Source: Candidatus Pacearchaeota archaeon (GTDB lineage: Archaea > Nanobdellota > Nanobdellia > Pacearchaeales > GW2011-AR1). From it: a stretch of DNA of 17,552 nucleotides. The stretch spans positions 1-17,552 of the forward strand of contig JAGVXJ010000007.1 of NCBI GenBank assembly GCA_018303895.1, read 5' to 3'. Both the position numbers and the translations under genes were made by a program. The notes beneath the pieces are model-generated. The model saw only the letters and a program-made list of their open reading frames with translations, searched no databases and was not told the DNA's origin. Positions 13,800 to 17,552 of this stretch are shown piece by piece; positions within the stretch are counted from its first letter, which is position 1, and each line of letters opens with the position of its first letter.

Positions 13800-14720
13800 A
13801 TGACAATAGAGTTAAACATAGAACCGAGAAGAGTTTATGACTGGGAAACTTTCAGAAGGGAAAAGCCAGCATATTCCATGGCACTCGATGGTTTTGTTAA
13901 TGCGCCGACTATTCGTGATCCGGATGGACCTTATGCAAATTTTGACCATCATTCTGTAGACCGGATTTCTACTCGTTCAACTTCTGACCAAGTTCATATG
14001 GAAATAAATTCTGATTTGTTTGAAACTTTTAGAAAAAATGGAATTCCCGAGGCTAAAGTTTGGATTAACGACCCGGATGAAGATACTTGCCTTGCCTGGT
14101 GGTTGCTGAAAAATTTTGAGCGAGTAATTAATCATGCTGAACCGAGAATAAATCGTTTGGTTTATTGTGAAGACCGACTTGATTCTACTGCTGGTTCGTA
14201 TCCTTTTGGAGATATATCTATGAGAAGAAAAATGGCTTGGATTTTTCAGCCATATAATGATATTAGATTTAGTGGTGAACTATCCCAAATGAATTCTGCG
14301 GGGATGAGAAATGTTGTTGAGTCTGTTGAATCGAGAATAGATAAGTATGTTTTTGGTGACTGCGGGGAAATTGCACTCGAAGGGCATTATGAAAAAATTG
14401 GTGGTGGGACAGGATGGGTTCTTACTAAAGAAACCGGACCGGCTTCGAGAATGGCAATGTACAACGACGGAATAAAAGCATTTGCTGCTTTGGTCGCGAA
14501 AAAATCTGATGGCTCTTTTGTTTATACTCTCGGGAGAAAAGGTGTTTGGACTTTGTTTAACCTTCCAAAAATTTATCGTGTTCTTAACAATGCTGAAAAC
14601 GGAATTGTTAGCAAAGATAATTTGTGGGGTGGAAGTAACACTGTCGGGGGTTCACCGAGGGAAACTGGAAGTAGACTAAATCCAGAACAATTGCAAAAAA
14701 TAATTAATTCTGCTTTGTAA
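13800..14720 (+). CDS. Putative DHH-motif metal-dependent phosphoesterase-like protein (306 aa)
   Basis: No characterised family was identified with certainty. Acidic and histidine motifs suggest a metal-dependent hydrolase: SMALDGF (26-32), NFDHH (47-51), WINDPDEDTCLAWWLL (88-103), EDRLDST (124-130). A Gly-rich end (WGGSNTVGGSPRETGSRL, 276-293) resembles the substrate-binding glycine motif of DHHA1-type domains. In typical DHH proteins the DHH block comes after the DxD block. Here FDHH comes first, so the family, if related, is permuted or divergent. It is soluble, with no membrane segment. The gene is divergent from herA, with 92 bp between starts. It could be a transferred gene, since such a sequence is not part of the archaeal core set; this is inference. 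Confidence 0.45.
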   Translation: MTIELNIEPRRVYDWETFRREKPAYSMALDGFVNAPTIRDPDGPYANFDHHSVDRISTRSTSDQVHMEINSDLFETFRKNGIPEAKVWINDPDEDTCLAWWLLKNFERVINHAEPRINRLVYCEDRLDSTAGSYPFGDISMRRKMAWIFQPYNDIRFSGELSQMNSAGMRNVVESVESRIDKYVFGDCGEIALEGHYEKIGGGTGWVLTKETGPASRMAMYNDGIKAFAALVAKKSDGSFVYTLGRKGVWTLFNLPKIYRVLNNAENGIVSKDNLWGGSNTVGGSPRETGSRLNPEQLQKIINSAL

Positions 14721-14740
14721 TAAAATTTTTTCTTTTTTCT
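14721..14740 (+). terminator. T-rich tract after the DHH-motif gene
   Basis: Two runs of six T (ATTTTTTCTTTTTTCTT) directly follow the stop codon, consistent with an archaeal U-rich terminator. It lies in the 31-bp gap before the convergent deoxyhypusine synthase gene. Confidence 0.5.
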
Positions 14741-14751
14741 TAACCCAAATT

Positions 14752-15669
14752 CTAAATTTTTCCACAAAAAATTAAAGGCAAAGCAATTGTTGCGTCACAA
14801 GGAACATCTACGAATTTTGCGTCGGGTTTTAATTTTCCCCAACTTTTTCCTTCTTCTAATGGGGCACCAGAACTTCCACCACTTTCTGCTCTATCGGTTG
14901 TTATTTGAATTCCATAGTCTGCACCTTTTGAAAATTGCAAGCTTTGTTGAATGAAATTTTTTGGAAGTCCGCCACCGACGTAAATAACTCCTGATTTTTT
15001 GGAAGTCCAGGCAGTATCGATTATATCATTCATATCTGCGAAAACATCGACGCTGATTTTTTTTCCGGCAGCTAATCTTCCCCAAACCATTAGTCCGATT
15101 CCCGAGTCAGCAATTCCCGGGCAAAACAAAGGAATATTTTTTTCATAACAAACTCTTAAAATACTATTACTATTTTTTGGAAGAAGTTCTCCAATTTTTT
15201 TCAAGAAATCTTTTATGCTATTTGAATTTTTGAATTCATCCCAATTCTTTGTGAAAAAATCTTCAAGGTTTTCATAAACTTTATTTTTCATAAGAACATT
15301 GTAAATTCGGTCATAATTTTTTTTGTGGAATTCTTCGTCGTTCCAGCTGTCGCAATGATAATGTTCATTTCCCAAGGCTTCAATTAAATCGTGAGTTAAG
15401 TTTGCACCGGTTGTTACAAAGATATTTATTTTTTCTGAGTTTAGCAAATCAATTATTATCTGTTTCATTCCTGCGGGAACCATTGCACCAGCAATCCCTA
15501 AAAATCTTTTACAATCTTTATCTGAAAACATTTCGTCGGCAATTTCAGCTGCTTTACCAATTTTTCTCGCTCCGAAACCGGCTTTTTTCATTTGTTTCAC
15601 TAAATCTGTAACTTTCAAATCCTTGTTCATTTTCAGTGATTCAACTTTTTCAAATGACTCATTTTTCAT
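14752..15669 (-). CDS. dhs: Deoxyhypusine synthase (305 aa)
   Basis: This enzyme transfers the aminobutyl group of spermidine, with NAD, to one lysine of translation factor aIF5A, the first step to hypusine. Family blocks are GARKIGKA (33-40), FLGIAGAMVPAGMKQII (56-72), TTGANLTHDLIEALG (86-100), PLFCPGIADSGIG (180-192), VFADMNDIID (209-218), GVIYVGGGLPKNFIQQ (227-242), YGIQITTDRAESGGSSGA (252-269) and the active-site SWGKL with catalytic K279, then VDVPCDATIALPLI. Length is normal for archaea. A TATA box (CATTTATATAC, 15690-15700) lies 26 nt before the ATG, so the mRNA is leaderless. The aIF5A gene is not in this window. Confidence 0.96.
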   Translation of the reverse strand: MKNESFEKVESLKMNKDLKVTDLVKQMKKAGFGARKIGKAAEIADEMFSDKDCKRFLGIAGAMVPAGMKQIIIDLLNSEKINIFVTTGANLTHDLIEALGNEHYHCDSWNDEEFHKKNYDRIYNVLMKNKVYENLEDFFTKNWDEFKNSNSIKDFLKKIGELLPKNSNSILRVCYEKNIPLFCPGIADSGIGLMVWGRLAAGKKISVDVFADMNDIIDTAWTSKKSGVIYVGGGLPKNFIQQSLQFSKGADYGIQITTDRAESGGSSGAPLEEGKSWGKLKPDAKFVDVPCDATIALPLIFCGKI

Positions 15670-15689
15670 TTTTTTTCAACGAATTTTTA

Positions 15690-15700
15690 GTATATAAATG
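15690..15700 (-). promoter_or_regulatory. TATA box for deoxyhypusine synthase
   Basis: CATTTATATAC on the minus strand is centred 26 nt before the ATG at 15669. Confidence 0.6.
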
Positions 15701-15812
15701 TTGTAATATTTGGGTTTTGAATTTTCACGTGGAAACTTTTTTCCGTCCTAGTTCGTAATCTCGCTCGAAAATTTGTTCCATCCACAAACCCCGACCACCA
15801 CCCCAATTACTC

Positions 15813-15875
15813 TCGCGAAATTACTCACCCACCCGTCGGTGCTTCGCGTCGATAGTTTTTTTTCGCGAAAATTCT
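15813..15875 (+). repeat. C-rich TTC-loop hairpin repeat, copy A
   Basis: The order is TCGCGAAATTACTCACCC, then ACCC, then a hairpin pairing TCGGTGC (15836-15842) with GCGTCGA (15846-15852) around TTC, then a second TCGCGAAAATTCT (15863-15875). The hairpin has two G-T wobble pairs. It lies in the 298-bp divergent gap between dhs and the thioredoxin-fold gene. A weaker C-rich related stretch (about 15752-15803) precedes it. The gap otherwise holds only the two promoters. Confidence 0.7.
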
Positions 15876-15930
15876 TTACTTGAAACTTATTTAAATTTGT
15901 TTTTTGATTTGTATACTTTCCTTTCATAAC

Positions 15931-15940
15931 ATTTTTAAAT
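15931..15940 (+). promoter_or_regulatory. TATA-like element for the thioredoxin-fold gene
   Basis: ATTTTTAAAT is centred about 32 nt before the ATG at 15968, which would give a leader of only a few nucleotides. Confidence 0.4.
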
Positions 15941-15967
15941 GAACTTATCTAAATTTAATAAATCAAA

Positions 15968-17023
15968 ATGGAAGGTGAAGATAACAATCATTCTGAACGT
16001 CATGATAATCATGAGTCTCATGAGCACCATTCTGTGCATAGCTCGTCGGTGAAAACTTTAACGAATCGTCTTAGAGAAAATCCATGGATTATTGCAACTT
16101 TTGTTTTGGGAATTGCTGTTCTTGTTACCTTAGTTCCATTGCTTGGAATTTCTGGAAATGAAGTTTCTGGAAAAACTGCTGGAGATAATTTAGTTTCTTA
16201 CTTAAACACTGTTGCAGATTCTGAAGTTACTTTTGTTAATGTGACGCCGAAGTCCGGTCTTTATGAAGTTACTGTTCTCTACAAAGAACAAAATATTCCA
16301 GTTTATGTTACTAAAGATGGTCAGAGTTATACATCTTCATTAATTCCTTTATTGTCTGAAGTTGGAACTCCGACGGATGTGAAACCAACTGAAGTTCCTA
16401 AAACAGATAAACCTTCTGTAGAATTATATGTATTTACTTATTGTCCTTATGGATTGCAAATGGAAAAAGCATTTGATCCTGTCGTAAAATTATTCGGAAG
16501 TAAGATTGATTACAAGATAAGACAGATTGGTGCTATGCATGATTCTGCTGGATGTTCTGGAAGTGCTTGCTTTGAAAAAACAGAGGCACAAAGACAACTT
16601 TGTATTGAGAAAAATTATCCAGATAAATATTTAAATTATGTAAATGCTTTTGCAATTGATACTGTGATAGGAAGTTGTTCTGGAACAGCAACTTGTGTGG
16701 ATCCTTTAATTGAATCATTAATGACGAAATTGGGAATTGACAAAGCAAAAATTAATTCATGTATGGCAACTGAGGGTATTACAATGTACGACGCTGAAGT
16801 TAAGAATGCTGGGGCAAAAGGAGCTCAAGGAAGTCCAACTGTTATAATTAATGGTGTTGATGCTTCATTGAGTAGAAGTCCAGAGGCAGTTAAGACTGCG
16901 ATTTGTGCCGCTTTCACGACACCTCCCGCAGAATGTTCACAAGCTTTGAGCACAGCACAAGCTTCTCCGGGATTTGGTGGAATAACTGGTGCAGCAACGG
17001 CGTCAACTGGTGCTCAGTGTTAA
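15968..17023 (+). CDS. Membrane-anchored DsbA-like thioredoxin-fold protein, Cys-rich, with His-rich N-terminus (351 aa)
   Basis: The first 24 residues are cytoplasmic by inference and hold seven His. One membrane helix follows (39-61), then a spacer and small domain, then a thioredoxin fold from about 150: VELYVFTYCPYGLQMEKAFD with C159 in CPYG, and the cis-Pro loop GSPTVIING at 288-296. Classic thioredoxin has CxxC; here only the first Cys is present in that motif. Nine other cysteines follow (196, 201, 212, 237, 243, 265, 313, 323, 351), and may form structural disulfides or relay pairs. The C-terminus GGITGAATASTGAQC is low-complexity. It probably works outside the membrane in disulfide or metal handling; which is not decided by sequence. 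It shares its upstream region with dhs. Confidence 0.85.
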   Translation: MEGEDNNHSERHDNHESHEHHSVHSSSVKTLTNRLRENPWIIATFVLGIAVLVTLVPLLGISGNEVSGKTAGDNLVSYLNTVADSEVTFVNVTPKSGLYEVTVLYKEQNIPVYVTKDGQSYTSSLIPLLSEVGTPTDVKPTEVPKTDKPSVELYVFTYCPYGLQMEKAFDPVVKLFGSKIDYKIRQIGAMHDSAGCSGSACFEKTEAQRQLCIEKNYPDKYLNYVNAFAIDTVIGSCSGTATCVDPLIESLMTKLGIDKAKINSCMATEGITMYDAEVKNAGAKGAQGSPTVIINGVDASLSRSPEAVKTAICAAFTTPPAECSQALSTAQASPGFGGITGAATASTGAQC

Positions 17024-17144
17024 TTTAATTTTAAGAAATAATGAGAAGAGAAGTTAATTTGTTAGTTAGTTGATTTGTTAATGTTAGTCTTTTTTGTAGC
17101 GACGGCTTTTTTTGCGTTTACGAGAAACGGACTTCACTTTTTGT

Positions 17145-17249
17145 ATGGCACAAGATTTTCATTGGGCTAATTGTAACTCATGTTGTGCTTCATGCGAAGG
17201 TTTTTTATTCTTCTGTGAAAAGTTTGTTTGTGAAAAACTAATTAATTAG
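17145..17249 (+). CDS. Possible 34-aa cysteine-rich peptide
   Basis: ATG 17145 opens a 34-codon frame with six cysteines: NCNSCCASCEGFLFFCEKFV holds five (C10, C13, C14, C17, C24), and C29 follows. CxxCCxxC is a plausible metal-binding or disulfide pattern. The frame extends upstream without ATG to a stop at 17097; TTG 17112 would give 45 aa. No TATA box at leaderless distance and no ribosome-binding site are seen, so expression is doubtful. It lies downstream of the Cys-rich thioredoxin-fold gene on the same strand, an interesting but unproven link. Confidence 0.3.
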   Translation: MAQDFHWANCNSCCASCEGFLFFCEKFVCEKLIN

Positions 17250-17290
17250 AAGACAAATATTTTTAATTTTATTTCTAACCTCCCCCTGGG

Positions 17291-17313
17291 TTTTTCTTTT
17301 AGAAAAAGAAAAA
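17291..17313. repeat. Perfect 10-bp A/T inverted repeat
   Basis: TTTTTCTTTT pairs with AAAAGAAAAA around an AGA loop, extended outward by a G-C pair. It reads as a terminator-like hairpin on either strand and precedes the repeat region at 17440. Confidence 0.55.
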
Positions 17314-17439
17314 CTACAATGGTAAAGAAAACTAAATTTGGGATTTCCCATTCTACTCGAACCCTCGATTTGATTTTTACATTTCCAAATTATTTTAAAT
17401 CGAAAATTCTCTGCTCGAACTTTCGTTCGGAATTTTTTT

Positions 17440-17498
17440 CCCAACCCAACCCACCCGTTGGCGCCTTCGGCGCAATTCACTCGCGAAAATTCTCGCCC
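17440..17498 (+). repeat. C-rich TTC-loop hairpin repeat, copy B, with G-quadruplex motif
   Basis: Four CCC runs (17440-17456) give GGGTGGGTTGGGTTGGG on the minus strand, a complete G-quadruplex pattern. They are followed by a hairpin pairing GCGCC (17461-17465) with GGCGC (17469-17473) around TTC, then TCGCGAAAATTCTCGCCC (17481-17498). The blocks match copy A and the trm5 patch. The 17024-17552 region (529 bp) otherwise holds only the possible Cys-rich peptide, the inverted repeat at 17291 and AT-rich sequence; no convincing protein gene was seen. Confidence 0.7.
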
Positions 17499-17552
17499 TC
17501 TTCTCTCGACCTTTCTGTTGTTAGAAATAAAATCTTTATTCAATACTTTTAA

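Noticed and set aside
17041..17144. Possible small RNA or tRNA after the thioredoxin-fold gene
   Set aside because: No cloverleaf, no box C/D or H/ACA motifs, and no TATA box; only short G/C patches are present.
17238..17543. 101-codon minus-strand frame
   Set aside because: Most of it is the reverse reading of the same repeat and A/T inverted repeat; no domain or promoter supports it.
17319..17552. 77-codon + strand frame across the repeat
   Set aside because: It runs through the hairpin repeat and G4 tract, has no recognisable family and no TATA box at leaderless distance. It is probably a chance translation of the repeat.

Overview
This is an AT-rich archaeal window, most likely from a DPANN archaeon of the Woesearchaeota/Pacearchaeota type. 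The evidence is its gene set: FEN1 with a PCNA-binding tail, a family B DNA polymerase with a PCNA-binding tail, a Trm5-type tRNA methyltransferase, deoxyhypusine synthase, a tandem-domain Lrp regulator and a HerA-like ATPase. Several small proteins of unknown function also fit. Most genes are single transcription units with a TATA box 24-27 nt before the start codon, so most mRNAs should be leaderless.

Layout. 1-447 (-): N-terminal part of an NSUN/RsmB-type RNA m5C methyltransferase, cut by the window edge. 502-1756 (-): three-gene operon of unknown, partly membrane-anchored proteins, joined by ATGA overlaps. 1882-2850 (+): double-Lrp regulator. 2854-3600 (-): ZIP metal transporter. 3758-4693 (+): APH-like kinase. 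4697-7144 (-): DNA polymerase B. 7196-7510 (-) and 7610-7960 (+): small unknown proteins. 8058-9047 (+): FEN1. 9160-9696 (-): multi-pass membrane protein. 9792-10703 (+): Trm5. 10672-11007 (-): small Cys-containing protein. 11191-11532 (+): four-helix membrane protein behind a structured leader. 11614-12231 (+): one-helix coiled-coil protein. 12389-13707 (-): HerA-like ATPase broken by a frame disruption. 13800-14720 (+): DHH-motif protein. 14752-15669 (-): deoxyhypusine synthase. 15968-17023 (+): membrane-anchored, Cys-rich thioredoxin-fold protein. 17024-17552: no convincing large gene, one possible 34-aa Cys-rich peptide and a G4/hairpin repeat.

The housekeeping theme is DNA replication and repair (PolB, FEN1, HerA) plus tRNA and translation-factor modification (Trm5, NSUN, DHS). 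No defence system, CRISPR array, integrase, transposase, tRNA or rRNA was seen.

The unusual signal is a family of C-rich, TTC-loop hairpin sequences on the + strand. Clear copies lie at 15813-15875 and 17440-17498. A related copy lies in frame inside trm5, as an extra stretch of about 41 residues. A CCCA tract sits exactly where the N-terminus of FEN1 should be. FEN1 is also followed, in another reading frame, by a second copy of its PCNA-binding tail, and herA is followed by a short echo of its own C-terminal coding sequence. Together these suggest repeat invasion and small local duplications of core genes. Assembly error is the main alternative and must be excluded from reads.
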